DNA from: Rhizobium acidisoli
Lineage (GTDB): Bacteria; Pseudomonadota; Alphaproteobacteria; Rhizobiales; Rhizobiaceae
Reading direction: 5' to 3'
DNA: 64,000 nt
Assembly (NCBI RefSeq): GCF_002531755.2
Contig: NZ_CP035002.1
Location: 372,001-436,000, forward strand
Part shown: positions 43,186 to 52,853 of the stretch, one piece after another
Position numbering within the stretch: the stretch's first letter is position 1
Layout of the letters: each line of letters begins with the position of its first letter
The notes under the pieces: generated by a model
The model's input: only the letters and a program-made list of their open reading frames with translations
Told to the model about the DNA's origin: nothing
The model's database searches: none
Made by a program: the position numbers and the translations under genes

Positions 43186-43359
43186 GCGTCTGGGCATCGG
43201 CAATCCTCGGGGTGCCCATCGGTCCGGCGGGCCTGCGCTTTGGGACAGTTTTTTATCAGGGGCGCGATTATTGAATTAAATAGTCTATAGATTTAGTGGA
43301 TAATGTTCCATCTTACCGTGCATCGTTCCTGCAATCAGCAATCCGAAACGGGAAGATCG

Positions 43360-44388
43360 ATGATGACATTGGCAAAGACATTCAAAATCGCATTGTTCAG
43401 TCTGCTTGGCTTCGGCGCCATTCACAATCCGGCCGCAGCCCAGGCGGACGCTCCCCTCCTTGCCAAAGTGCCGCCGGGCACCGTGCTGACGATCGGCGAT
43501 CCGGTCACGCAGAAGGCGCTCGAAGTGTCCGGCCTCGACAAGGAGCTCACTTTCGAAGTGAAATGGGCCAATATCAGCGGCGGGCCGCAGACGTCGGAAG
43601 CTTTTCGCGCTCATGCGCTCGATGTCGGTTCGGTGGCCGAGATCCCCTCGATCTTCGCCAACTGGAACAACCTGCCGGTCCGCAACATCGCCTATCGCGA
43701 ACGCCGCGACCCGATCGCCAATCCGATCTACCGCTTCGGCATCGCACCCGGCGCCGACGTCAAGACGCTCGCGGATTTTCGCGGCAAGCGCATCGCGTTC
43801 AGCCCCAGTCAGGCTCAGGGCACTCTCGTCTTGCGCGCGCTTCACGCCGCCGGTCTGAAGAGTAGCGACGTCTCTCTCGTGGAATTGCCGAGCACCGGCG
43901 ATGTCTATCCGAAGGCCCTGGCGAGCAAACAGGTCGACATCGCACCGCTCGGCACCGTCTATATCAGGCGCTACATCACGCAATACGGGCCGGATGGCGC
44001 GACGCTTATCGAGCATGGCCTGCGCGATGATCCCGGCCATCTTTATGCGCCGCAATGGGTTTTGGACGATCCCGCCAAGGCGGCCGCCCTCGCCGAATAT
44101 GTCGGCCTGTGGGCGCGCGCTACCGAATGGGTGAACCGCAACCCGGACCTCTGGATCACGGAATATTACGTCGGTCAGCAGGGACTCAGCCAGGAAGACG
44201 GGGAATATCTCGTCAAGATGACCGGGGAGCAGATCGTTCCCTCCGATTGGAGCGACGTTAAGAAGCGTCATCAGGAAACGATCAACCTGCTGGCGGACGA
44301 GCTCGGCAACAAGCCGTTCGACGTCGAGCGGATTTTCGACAATCGCTTCGAAAAGCTGGGTGCGGCGGCTTTGGCCAAGGGCCTGTAA
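43360..44388 (+). CDS. ABC transporter substrate-binding protein, aliphatic sulfonate/taurine type (SsuA-like)
   Basis: 342 aa from the ATG at 43360 (GGGAAG upstream); the frame is open from 43303 without a ribosome site. Signal peptide of about 28 residues ending AAAQA. The mature part has the SsuA/NMT1-like fold (LTIGDPVTQKALEVSG, DVGSVAEIPSIFANWNNLPVRNIAY, DFRGKRIAFSPSQAQGTLVLRAL). It is the first gene of an operon with a permease, an ATPase and two flavin monooxygenases, which points to organosulfur uptake. Other candidates of the fold are nitrate, thiamine precursors and phthalate. Confidence 0.87.
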   Translation: MMTLAKTFKIALFSLLGFGAIHNPAAAQADAPLLAKVPPGTVLTIGDPVTQKALEVSGLDKELTFEVKWANISGGPQTSEAFRAHALDVGSVAEIPSIFANWNNLPVRNIAYRERRDPIANPIYRFGIAPGADVKTLADFRGKRIAFSPSQAQGTLVLRALHAAGLKSSDVSLVELPSTGDVYPKALASKQVDIAPLGTVYIRRYITQYGPDGATLIEHGLRDDPGHLYAPQWVLDDPAKAAALAEYVGLWARATEWVNRNPDLWITEYYVGQQGLSQEDGEYLVKMTGEQIVPSDWSDVKKRHQETINLLADELGNKPFDVERIFDNRFEKLGAAALAKGL

Positions 44389-44422
44389 CTTTCCCCATTC
44401 CATTCAGGAGGAGATTTCAAGC

Positions 44423-45322
44423 ATGGCAACCATTTGGGATGCAGATGAGGCGAAACTGTCCCTGAGGTCAGGCGGCAAAATTGCGCCGGCGGGCTTACGC
44501 GCGGCAAGGCCGGTTGGTCTTCTCGGCTCTGCCGGCCCGCGCGCCCGGCGCAGGCTGGGTCCCGGCCCGGCGATACCTTTCGGGCTGCAGATCGGGCCGG
44601 CATTGCTGGTATTGGCCTGGGTCGTCGGCTCGGCGCTCGGATGGATTGACCCGCGTGTCCTGTCGGCTCCGTGGACGGTCGTCGAGGCTTTCGCACGGCT
44701 CTTGGAGCAGGGCCGCCTGCAGGACAATCTCCTGACGTCGGCGACGCGCGCTTTGGTCGGCCTCAGCATCGGCCTGCTGATCGGCACGGTCCTGGCTGTG
44801 ATCGCCGGTCTTTCCCGGATCGGCGAAGCGCTGATCGACGGCCCGGTCCAGATCAAGCGGGCGATACCGACGCTCGCCCTGATCCCCTTGCTGATCCTGT
44901 GGTTCGGCATCGGCGAGAGCATGAAGGTCACGACCATCGTGCTTGCCGTTATCGTGCCGATCTACATCCACACGCACAATGCGCTGCGCAGCATCGACAG
45001 TCGCTATGTCGAACTGGCCGAGACGCTGCGCATGAGCCAGAAGGACTTCATCCTCCAGGTGGTGCTGCCGGGCGCTTTACCCGGTTTCCTCCTGGGGCTG
45101 CGCTTCGCCGTCACCCTCTGCTGGGTTTCTCTTGTCGTCGTCGAGCAGATCAACGCCACCAGCGGGCTCGGCTACATGATCGATCTTGCCCGCAATTATG
45201 GGCAGACCGACGTCATCCTCGTCGGCCTCGTGGTCTATGTGCTGCTGGGTCTCGTCTCGGACGGCCTCGTCCGTCTCATCGAACGGAGGGCCCTCTCATG
45301 GCGCCGCACCCTGGCAAACTGA
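44423..45322 (+). CDS. ABC transporter permease, SsuC/TauC type
   Basis: 299 aa from the ATG at 44423, nine bases after AGGAGGAG. A basic cytoplasmic N-terminus of about 55 residues is followed by six helices, with the EAA loop (YVELAETLRMSQKDFILQVVLPGALPGFLLGLR) contacting the ATPase. Forms a homodimer in this family. Its end overlaps the ATPase start by 25 bases. Confidence 0.9.
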   Translation: MATIWDADEAKLSLRSGGKIAPAGLRAARPVGLLGSAGPRARRRLGPGPAIPFGLQIGPALLVLAWVVGSALGWIDPRVLSAPWTVVEAFARLLEQGRLQDNLLTSATRALVGLSIGLLIGTVLAVIAGLSRIGEALIDGPVQIKRAIPTLALIPLLILWFGIGESMKVTTIVLAVIVPIYIHTHNALRSIDSRYVELAETLRMSQKDFILQVVLPGALPGFLLGLRFAVTLCWVSLVVVEQINATSGLGYMIDLARNYGQTDVILVGLVVYVLLGLVSDGLVRLIERRALSWRRTLAN

Positions 45323-46047
45323 AGCCCGAAGCCAACGCCGTCCATGTCCGAAACCTCGTCCGCCGATTTTCGGCAAAGACGATTCTCGACGGCATCGACC
45401 TCGATATAGTGGAGGGCGAATTCGTTGCCCTGCTCGGCCGCAGCGGCTCCGGCAAAAGCACGTTCCTGCGCGCCCTCGCCGGCCTCGATCACGGTGTTGA
45501 GGGAAGCGGCACCCTTGAGACGCCGGAAAGGCTTTCGGTGGTTTTCCAGGATGCCCGGCTGCTGCCATGGCGCAGCGTCATCCAGAACGTCACGCTCGGC
45601 CTGCCCGGCGCCTCCGGCCAGGAAGGCGGCAGGAAGGCTTTGGCGGAGGTAGGACTTGAAGGGCGGGAAACCGCGTGGCCGAACCAGCTTTCCGGCGGCG
45701 AACAGCAGAGAGTCGCCCTTGCCCGCTCCCTGGTGCGCGAACCGGCTTTGCTTCTCGCCGATGAACCCTTCGGCGCGCTCGACGCGCTGACCCGGCTGAA
45801 AATGCACGACTTGCTGCGGGAATTGTGCGCACGGCACCGTCCTGCCGTGCTGCTCGTTACCCACGACGTCGACGAGGCGATTTCGCTGGCCGACCGGATA
45901 CTGGTCCTCGACGAAGGCCGGCTGATCGAGGATCTCTGGATCGATCTGCCGACGCCGCGCGATCATGGCGATCCGCGCTTTGCAGAGTTCCGAAGCCATC
46001 TTCTCGGCCGGCTCGGGGTCGACGTCCCGGGCCGCAAGGCAGCGTGA
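45298..46047 (+). CDS. ABC transporter ATP-binding protein, SsuB/TauB type
   Basis: 249 aa from the ATG at 45298 behind GGAGGG; the frame is open far upstream inside the permease gene, but that is shadow. Walker A GRSGSGKST, Q-loop VVFQDARLLPW, signature LSGGEQQRVALARSL, Walker B LLADEPFGALD and the H-loop VTHDVDEA are all intact. Energises the adjacent permease. Coupled to the permease gene by overlap. Confidence 0.92.
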   Translation: MAPHPGKLKPEANAVHVRNLVRRFSAKTILDGIDLDIVEGEFVALLGRSGSGKSTFLRALAGLDHGVEGSGTLETPERLSVVFQDARLLPWRSVIQNVTLGLPGASGQEGGRKALAEVGLEGRETAWPNQLSGGEQQRVALARSLVREPALLLADEPFGALDALTRLKMHDLLRELCARHRPAVLLVTHDVDEAISLADRILVLDEGRLIEDLWIDLPTPRDHGDPRFAEFRSHLLGRLGVDVPGRKAA

Positions 46048-46085
46048 CATCCACCGACAGCGCAATTTGAATTGGGGATAAGCCA

Positions 46086-47453
46086 ATGAGCACATCGAAA
46101 AGGCAAATGCGGCTCGGCGCATTCATCATGGCGACGGGCCATCATATCGCCGCCTGGCGTCATCCGGATGCGCAAGCCGACGCAGGACTCAATATCGATC
46201 ACTACCGGCAGCTTGCGCAGACCGCCGAACGCGGGAAATTCGATCTCGTCTTCGTCGCGGATAGCCCGGCGGGGTGGGAGCGCGCCAAGGATCTGGAGGC
46301 GTTTCGCCGCACCGCCCAGGGCGCGCATTTCGAGCCGCTGACCCTCTGGGCCGCCCTCTCGCAGGCGACCGAACATATCGGCTTCGTCGCCACGGCATCG
46401 ACGACCTATGAGGACCCCTATCTTCTCGCCCGCAGATTTGCCTCGCTGGATTATATCTCCAAGGGGCGTGCGGCGTGGAACGTCGTCACGACGGGCGCCG
46501 ACGTTTCGAAGAACTTTTCGATTGCAGGCCATCCCGCCCATGCCGATCGCTATGAGCGGGCCGAGGAATTCGTCGATCTAGTGAAGGGATTGTGGGATTC
46601 CTACGAGGACGATGCCTTCATCCGCGACAAGGAAAGCGGGGTCTATCTCGATCCCGACAAGGTGCATCTCGTCAATCACAAGGGGAAGTTCTTCTCGGTG
46701 GCGGGTCCGCTCAATGTCGGCCGCCCCGTTCAGGGCTATCCCGTCATCGTGCAGGCGGGCGCATCGGAACCGGGACGCGAACTTGCCGCCCGCACCGCCG
46801 AGATGATCTTTACCGCCAATCAGACGCTCGACGATGCCCAGGAATTCTATTCCGACGTCAAGGGGCGGCTTGCCCGCTACGGGCGGCGGCCGGACGACCT
46901 GTTGATCAGTCCCGGCATATTCCCCGTTCTCGGCGGAACCGAAGCGGAGGCTCAGGCGAATTACGACTATATCCAGTCCCTCGTTCACCCCTCCATCGCC
47001 TGGAACATCCTTGCCCGCCACTATAAGGGTGTAGATCTTTCCGGCTATTCGCTTGATGATCCCGCCCCTCCCCTGCCGGGAGATACCGAACTCAACAAAA
47101 GCCGCCTGAAGCTGGTTTCCGACCTGGTTTCGCGCAATCATCTGACGCTGCGCCAATTCTATCTCGCGGTCGCCACCGCGCGCGGCCATCGCACCGTCAT
47201 CGGAACGCCCGAGCAGATCGCCGATGCGATGCAGATCTGGTTCGAGAATGGCGCCGCCGACGCCTTCAACATCATGCCGCCGATCCTGCCCACGGCTCTC
47301 ACCGATTTCGTCGATCAGGTCGTGCCGATCCTGCGCAAGCGCGGCCTGTTCCGGCACGAATATGAAGGCACAACGCTGCGGGAGAATCTCGGCCTCGGGC
47401 GCCCGCCGAACGGCTTTGCGCTTCGGGGGCAGGACGTGCAGGCGGCCGTATGA
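46086..47453 (+). CDS. LLM-class flavin-dependent monooxygenase (NtaA/SnaA/DszA family)
   Basis: 455 aa. Bacterial luciferase-like TIM barrel of the NtaA/DszA type (RQMRLGAFIMATGHHIAAWRHPDA at the start, AWNVVTTGADVSKNFS, GHPAHADRYERAEEF, GYPVIVQAGASEPGRELAARTAEMIF, and IGTPEQIADAM towards the end). These enzymes use FMNH2 supplied by a separate reductase to oxygenate and cleave C-S or C-N bonds. With the importer it probably desulfurises an organosulfur compound. GGGGA precedes the ATG. No flavin reductase gene lies in the operon. Confidence 0.9.
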   Translation: MSTSKRQMRLGAFIMATGHHIAAWRHPDAQADAGLNIDHYRQLAQTAERGKFDLVFVADSPAGWERAKDLEAFRRTAQGAHFEPLTLWAALSQATEHIGFVATASTTYEDPYLLARRFASLDYISKGRAAWNVVTTGADVSKNFSIAGHPAHADRYERAEEFVDLVKGLWDSYEDDAFIRDKESGVYLDPDKVHLVNHKGKFFSVAGPLNVGRPVQGYPVIVQAGASEPGRELAARTAEMIFTANQTLDDAQEFYSDVKGRLARYGRRPDDLLISPGIFPVLGGTEAEAQANYDYIQSLVHPSIAWNILARHYKGVDLSGYSLDDPAPPLPGDTELNKSRLKLVSDLVSRNHLTLRQFYLAVATARGHRTVIGTPEQIADAMQIWFENGAADAFNIMPPILPTALTDFVDQVVPILRKRGLFRHEYEGTTLRENLGLGRPPNGFALRGQDVQAAV

Positions 47454-47511
47454 TCTGTCGGCTCGATTTTCCTTTGGCTCCCTTTCCAACCACACAGAAC
47501 CGCAGCATCGC

Positions 47512-48582
47512 ATGAGCAATCATTCCGAATTTCTCTGGTATATTCCGAACGACATCAGAGCCGGCCATCGCGGCGATTCCGCCGTCGACAACCACAACAG
47601 CCTGGAAACGCTGACCAGCCACGCAAAGGCGCTGGAGGAGCATGGCTGGAAGGGCGCGCTCATCGGCACCGGTTGGGGCCGTCCCGACACTTTTACCGTC
47701 GCGGCCTCGCTCGCCGCGCGGACCACCACCTTCGAGCCGCTGATTGCGATCCGTCCGGGTTATTGGCGGCCGGCGAACTTCGCTTCCGCAGCGGCGACGC
47801 TCGACCATCTGACGGGCGGCCGGGTGCGGATCAACATCGTCTCGGGCAAGGACAACCTGCCCGCCTATGGCGACAGCGAGGGCGATCAGGCGCATCGTTA
47901 TGGCAGGACCAAGGAATTCATGCGGCTGGTCCGCAGGCTGTGGACCGAAGAAAACGTCACCTCTACAGGCGACCATTTCCGGGTCGCCGAATCCACCGTG
48001 GTGCCGCGCATCGAGGTTCGCGGCAACCGCCGGCATCCGAAGTTCTATTTCGGCGGCGCCTCGGAAGCGGCCGAACGGGTGGCGGCAACCGAGGCCGATG
48101 TCCAGCTTTTCTGGGGCGAGCCGCTCGAGGGCGTCCGCGAGCGGATCGGACGGCTCAAGGGGCTGAGCCGGGCGCTCGACCGCGACCTCCCGCCGCTGGA
48201 ATTCGGGCTGCGGATAACGACGCTGGTCCGCGACACGACAGAACAAGCCTGGGCCGACGCCGAGGCGAAGGTCGCCGAGATGGCTAGGAGCAACGGCACC
48301 GGCTGGCACGATCACCAGCGCGTGCTTGCCGTCGGCCAGCAGCGGCTGCTTGCTCTTTACGAGCGTGGCGATGTTCTCGACGACAATCTCTATACCGCGC
48401 CGGGCAAATTCGGCGGCGGCGGCGCCGGCACCACCTGGCTGGTCGGGTCGGCGGCGGATGTGGCGCGGTCGCTGCGCAAATATCAGGATCTCGGGATCAC
48501 ACATTTCGTGTTGTCCGACACGCCCTATCTCTCCGAGATCAAGCGGCAGGGCGATCAGCTTCTGCCGCTGCTGCGCGGCTGA
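47512..48582 (+). CDS. LLM-class flavin-dependent alkanesulfonate monooxygenase (SsuD-like)
   Basis: 356 aa from the ATG at 47512, chosen because the frame upstream lies inside the preceding gene; the ribosome site is weak. SsuD-type barrel: EFLWYIPNDIRAGHRGD at the N-terminus, RPGYWRPANFASAAATLDHLTGGRVRINIVSG, YYGRTKEFM-like RYGRTKEFMRLVRRLW, and the late LVGSAADVARSLRKYQDLGITHFVLSD. It would release sulfite from an alkanesulfonate using FMNH2. The combination with an NtaA/DszA-type enzyme suggests either two substrates or two successive oxygenations (inference). Confidence 0.9.
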   Translation: MSNHSEFLWYIPNDIRAGHRGDSAVDNHNSLETLTSHAKALEEHGWKGALIGTGWGRPDTFTVAASLAARTTTFEPLIAIRPGYWRPANFASAAATLDHLTGGRVRINIVSGKDNLPAYGDSEGDQAHRYGRTKEFMRLVRRLWTEENVTSTGDHFRVAESTVVPRIEVRGNRRHPKFYFGGASEAAERVAATEADVQLFWGEPLEGVRERIGRLKGLSRALDRDLPPLEFGLRITTLVRDTTEQAWADAEAKVAEMARSNGTGWHDHQRVLAVGQQRLLALYERGDVLDDNLYTAPGKFGGGGAGTTWLVGSAADVARSLRKYQDLGITHFVLSDTPYLSEIKRQGDQLLPLLRG

Positions 48583-48610
48583 AGCCGGAGGCGACGGCTG
48601 TGCGAAGGTG

Positions 48611-50285
48611 TCAGGGTGCCGGCGCCATGCATCGGTTGCGGCCGGCATTCTTGGCGGCGTAAAGATTGGCGTCGGCCACCTGCAGCGCCGCTTCCAAACT
48701 ATCGGCCAGGGACCAATCCGCCAGGCCGATGGAACAGGCGACCTCTAGCTTCGGAGCGACCTCAGACCAATCATGGTCCTGCACCCGTAGGCGCAGCCGT
48801 TCGGCGGCGGCAAAGGCGTCCGCGGCTCGCGTGCCGGGAAGCAGAAGCAGGAATTCCTCGCCGCCCATGCGGATCGCCAGACCGCCTTCCGCCCCCGCAT
48901 CGCCCAGCAAGCCGGCAACGCGGGCGAGGACGATATCGCCGATCGAATGGGAGAAGACATCGTTGATGCGTTTGAAGTGATCAATGTCGCACAGCATCAG
49001 GGCTGCATGGGTGACGCCGGTATCGGCCCAGTCCCTGCACCGGAGCTGCAATTCGCGGCGATTGCCGAGGCCGGTCAGCGGATCGGTGCGCGATGCCAGC
49101 ACCGCCTCGCGCTGTTCGGCGGCAAGCCGCAGATTTTCCTCCAGCAGGCGCTCACGCTCCAGACGGGCGCTGTCTTCCTTGCGGCGCATGGTCTCCAGAT
49201 CGAGCGCCAGCTTCATCGTATAGGCGCGCGCCGAGGCAAGCCGCCGATAATCCTCGACCACCAGCTCGTGATAGATCCTGTGATGGTCGAAGGCCGCCCG
49301 CCAGTCGCCGGCCATTTCGGCAATCCGGAAGCGCATGTCGAAATGGCGCAGCTTCATGCGCGGCACGACCAGAACCTGCTCCATCGCCTCGACGCCGGCA
49401 AGCAGCGACTGCGCTTCATCGAAAGCGCCCTGGCCGGCCAGAAGATAGGCGTACCAATAGGAGGTCTCCGCCTCGAGCACCTCGTCCTGCGCGGCCTGAC
49501 AGGCGGCAATGGCGGCGACATAGCCGCTCGCCGCCACGGCGTCTTCGCCGCGCGTCCAGGCCAGAAGCCCGAGATAACAATGGCATTCGGCAATCTCGTA
49601 GCTCAGGTTTTCGGCCTGCGCCTCTATCATGATCGACTGCAGTTGCTCCTCGGTGCGGGTAAGCAGGAGAGCGTCGATCTCCTTCCGTGCCAGCCGATGT
49701 TCGCCGAGCGCGCGCGCCGCCATGGCTGGCAATCGAGCGGGCGATCAGCACGGAGCTCTTAGCCAGACCGCTCGCCTCCGCATAATTAAGGCTCTCGGCC
49801 GCCGCCTCGGCGGCGCGGTCGAAGTCGTTCGAATCGAACAGTGCCACCGCATAGGCGGTGCGCGCTCGCCAGTTGGCCAACGGATCCGGGCAGGATTTGG
49901 TGCGTTTCTGGCAGTCGATCAGCAGGGCGAAGCCGGTTTCCAGATCGCCGAGCGCCACGAGAATGCCGCCATGGACCGACTGAAGGGAAATGATCGCAGC
50001 CTGATCCTGGCAATATCGGAGCCAGGTTTCAGCACGAAGGCAGATCTTCAGACCTTCAGCCAAGGTCTCCTTGTTGAAATGGATGAGCGCAAGCCGATGC
50101 GAGGCGCGCAAGGCTCCGGCAACATCGCCCGCCTCGAGGGCTGCTTCATAAGCCGCTTCTGCAGCCTCGAGCGCTTCGCCGGTGCGGCATTCCCAGTCCA
50201 GGCGCACGGCACTGTCCAGCAGTTCCTGCCAGCTCGCTGCCAGGTTCCGATCGTGCCTTGACGTGGAAGAAGCCTGTCGTGCCAC
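48611..50285 (-). pseudogene. Diguanylate cyclase with TPR-like N-terminus, interrupted by a one-base frameshift
   Basis: The region reads as one gene split between two frames. From the GTG at 50285 the first frame gives a helical-repeat (TPR-like) N-terminus through ..AKSSVLIARSIA, then loses coherence. The second frame picks up at MAARALGEHRLARKEID and continues through more repeats, a coiled coil and a GGDEF domain with an active-type GGEEF motif (RMGGEEFLLLL). The total length, 1675 bases, is 3 x 558 + 1, and removing one base from GGCTGGC (49724-49730, extra G near 49728) restores SIAAMAARAL. The intact protein would have about 557 aa. It is either a true inactivating mutation or a sequencing error; the C-terminal frame alone has a TTG start and could still make a truncated cyclase. 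Confidence 0.8.
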
Positions 50286-50787
50286 CTCTGCCCTATTCCC
50301 TTATCCGTACCGCATAGTCTGCGAGAACTTCTAACAATTCTCAAAGAGTTGCGCTTAACGGCGAACTTCATCGCTGAACATCGATGCTGGCAGGCAGATT
50401 TAAACGGCCCGTTTGCAACAGGAAATGTGTGCCAATTCAAACCAACAACTTGGTGTACTCTATTCCGGCGCGGGCGTTGGTGTCACTACGACCAAAAATA
50501 CGACAAAATGTCCAAAAAGCGCAGCATAATGATGCCCTGTCGGCTTCGTTTACACTCTCTAAAATATCTCCTCCTATTTTTAAGCATATCGGAGCGACGT
50601 TCTGAGGATCGTCACCTACGCCATGATGGCCCGCCAGGTATCCCGAAATCCCGCATGAAATCGACTTGTTACCCTGACGCTCGCCCGGCTCTAGATGCGA
50701 CGTGCGCAGTGGTGCCCGGCGACGCATTCGGGGACAGATCCTGGTCCCAGACACCTTTAAACCTCGCCGACACGATGGAGCGCGCGA
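50286..50787. other. Gene-poor stretch of 502 bases between divergent genes
   Basis: It separates the diguanylate-cyclase gene (minus) from the chemoreceptor gene (plus) and must hold both promoters. It includes AT-richer patches (for example 50558-50585). The 150-codon frame at 50349-50801 has no ribosome site and no protein-like features. No RNA gene was recognised. Confidence 0.5.
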
Positions 50788-52773
50788 ATGAACAGCATTA
50801 AGAGTTTCGGGATCGCGATGCGTCTCGCCCTTGGTTTCAGCTTTCTGATCCTGCTGATGGCGGGCCTCAGCATCTACTCGGCAGTGCAGGTCGCGGAGAT
50901 CAACAACAATCTCGGGACGATCAACGACGTCAACAGCGTCAAGCAGCGCTTTGCTATCAATTACCGCGGCAGCGTGCACGATCGGGCAATCGCCATTCGC
51001 GACGTGACCCTGGTGACCTCCGCCGATGAACGCAAGACGGCCGAGGCATTGATCGAAAAGCTCGCCGCCTCCTACGCCGAAAACGAAAAACGCATGGCGG
51101 AGATGGTTGCATCGCCGGCGGGTGCCACGGATCAGGAAAAGACCATTCTGAGCGAGATCGCCGACATCCAGGCGAAAACCAATCCTCTCGTCGCCCAGAT
51201 CATTGCGCTGCAGGAAAAGGGCGATGGCGAGGCGGCCCGCAAGATCCTGCTCGAACAGGCAAGGCCGGCCTTCGTTGCCTGGCTCGGCGCCATCAACAAA
51301 TTCATCGACTATCAGGAAGCATTGAACAAATCGATTGGCGGCGAGGTCCGCAGCACGGCGAGCGGCTTCAAGCCGATGGTCCTGACGGCGCTCGGCATCG
51401 CGGCTCTTCTTTCGATCGTTGCCGCTGCGATTACCGCGCGCACGATCGTTGGCCCGCTGGCAAAACTGCAGCTGTCGCTGAAGGCGATGGCGGAGGGCAA
51501 TCTCGACGGCGACCGTCGCCTCGAAGCGCGGGGTGATGAGATCGGCAAGCTTGCGCGCGCCGTGGCCGGCCTGCGCGACGCCATTTCGGCAAAGGCGGAG
51601 CGGGAAGCCGACACGGAAGCCAAGCGGGCCGTCGCAGAACGGCATCGGCTCGAGCAGGATGCAGACGAACGCCGCACTCTTGCCGAGCAAACCGACCGCG
51701 CTGTCGGCCAGCTTGGCGATGCATTGCAGGCGCTGGCAAACGGCGACCTTACGCAGCAGATCGACACGCCGTTCATCCCCTCTCTGGAAAAGCTCAGAGC
51801 CGACTTCAATACCGCGGTCGAAAAGCTCCGCGCTGCCATGCAGAAGGTTGCCCAGAACGCCAGTGCCATCGCCGCCGGCGCACAGGAGATCCGATCTTCC
51901 TCGGACGATCTCGCCAAGCGGACCGAACAGCAGGCCGCATCCGTTGAGGAAACCGCCGCTGCGCTGGAGGAAATCACCACTACCGTCGCCGACTCGAGCA
52001 ACAAGGCACAGGAAGCAGGACAGCTCGTTCGCAAGACGAAGGACAGCGCAGAGCGTTCGGGCAGCGTCGTCCGGGGCGCGGTCGATGCCATGGGCAAGAT
52101 CGAATCCTCCGCCACCGAAATCGGAAGCATCATCGGTGTCATCGATGAAATCGCCTTCCAGACCAACCTGCTGGCGCTGAATGCCGGCGTCGAAGCCGCC
52201 CGCGCCGGTGAAGCAGGCAAGGGCTTTGCCGTCGTTGCCCAGGAGGTGCGCGAGTTGGCGCAACGTTCCGCCAAGGCTGCGAAGGAAATCAAGGAACTGA
52301 TCAACGCTTCGAATGGTCATGTGAAAAACGGTGTCGCTTTGGTCGGCGAGACCGGAAAAGCCTTGGAAGAGATCGTCGCACAGGTACAGCAGGTCGACGG
52401 CAATGTTGGCGCTATCGTCGGCGCTTCGCAAGAGCAGGCAACGGGGCTGAAGGAGATCAACACTGCTGTCAACAGGATGGATCAGGGCACGCAGCAGAAC
52501 GCCGCCATGGTGGAAGAAGCGACAGCCGCCGCCCATAATCTCGCCAAGGAAGCCGACGCGCTGTTCCAGCTCTTAGGCCAGTTCAGCATCGGGGGCGCGG
52601 TGGCATCGAAGCGCGCATCGCAGCCCGCTGCCGCGGCACAACATGCTCAACCTGTGTCCTCGCCGGCGCGCCAGATGATTGCCAAGGTAGGCAGGTCGTT
52701 TCAGCGAAGCGCGGGCCAGGGAAATGCGGCCCAGGGGAACGCAGCATTGGCCGGCGATTGGGAAGAGTTTTAA
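50788..52773 (+). CDS. Methyl-accepting chemotaxis protein with CheR/CheB-docking pentapeptide
   Basis: 661 aa. Membrane helices near 10-32 and 198-218 enclose a four-helix-bundle type sensor. A HAMP domain follows ([33 protein letters not shown]) and a second HAMP-like unit near 300-350. The MCP signalling hairpin has the conserved tip [22 protein letters not shown]. The last five residues, DWEEF, match the C-terminal pentapeptide that binds CheR and CheB in receptors of alphaproteobacteria. A flexible Ala/Gln-rich linker of about 60 residues joins it to the hairpin. Ligand unknown. Transcribed alone, ending at the bidirectional terminator. Confidence 0.92.
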   Translation: MNSIKSFGIAMRLALGFSFLILLMAGLSIYSAVQVAEINNNLGTINDVNSVKQRFAINYRGSVHDRAIAIRDVTLVTSADERKTAEALIEKLAASYAENEKRMAEMVASPAGATDQEKTILSEIADIQAKTNPLVAQIIALQEKGDGEAARKILLEQARPAFVAWLGAINKFIDYQEALNKSIGGEVRSTASGFKPMVLTALGIAALLSIVAAAITARTIVGPLAKLQLSLKAMAEGNLDGDRRLEARGDEIGKLARAVAGLRDAISAKAEREADTEAKRAVAERHRLEQDADERRTLAEQTDRAVGQLGDALQALANGDLTQQIDTPFIPSLEKLRADFNTAVEKLRAAMQKVAQNASAIAAGAQEIRSSSDDLAKRTEQQAASVEETAAALEEITTTVADSSNKAQEAGQLVRKTKDSAERSGSVVRGAVDAMGKIESSATEIGSIIGVIDEIAFQTNLLALNAGVEAARAGEAGKGFAVVAQEVRELAQRSAKAAKEIKELINASNGHVKNGVALVGETGKALEEIVAQVQQVDGNVGAIVGASQEQATGLKEINTAVNRMDQGTQQNAAMVEEATAAAHNLAKEADALFQLLGQFSIGGAVASKRASQPAAAAQHAQPVSSPARQMIAKVGRSFQRSAGQGNAAQGNAALAGDWEEF

Positions 52774-52814
52774 ATCGGATTGATTTATCGTCAGCTTCTG
52801 CTGGAATGCGAATT

Positions 52815-52842
52815 GCAAAGGGCGGCGTTTGCCGCCCTTTGC
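52815..52842. terminator. Bidirectional terminator between chemoreceptor and symporter genes
   Basis: A perfect 12-bp stem GCAAAGGGCGGC/GCCGCCCTTTGC with a GTTT loop. TTTGATT follows on the plus strand and AATTCGC on the minus side, so it probably serves both converging genes. Confidence 0.8.
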
Positions 52843-52853
52843 TTTGATTGGAC

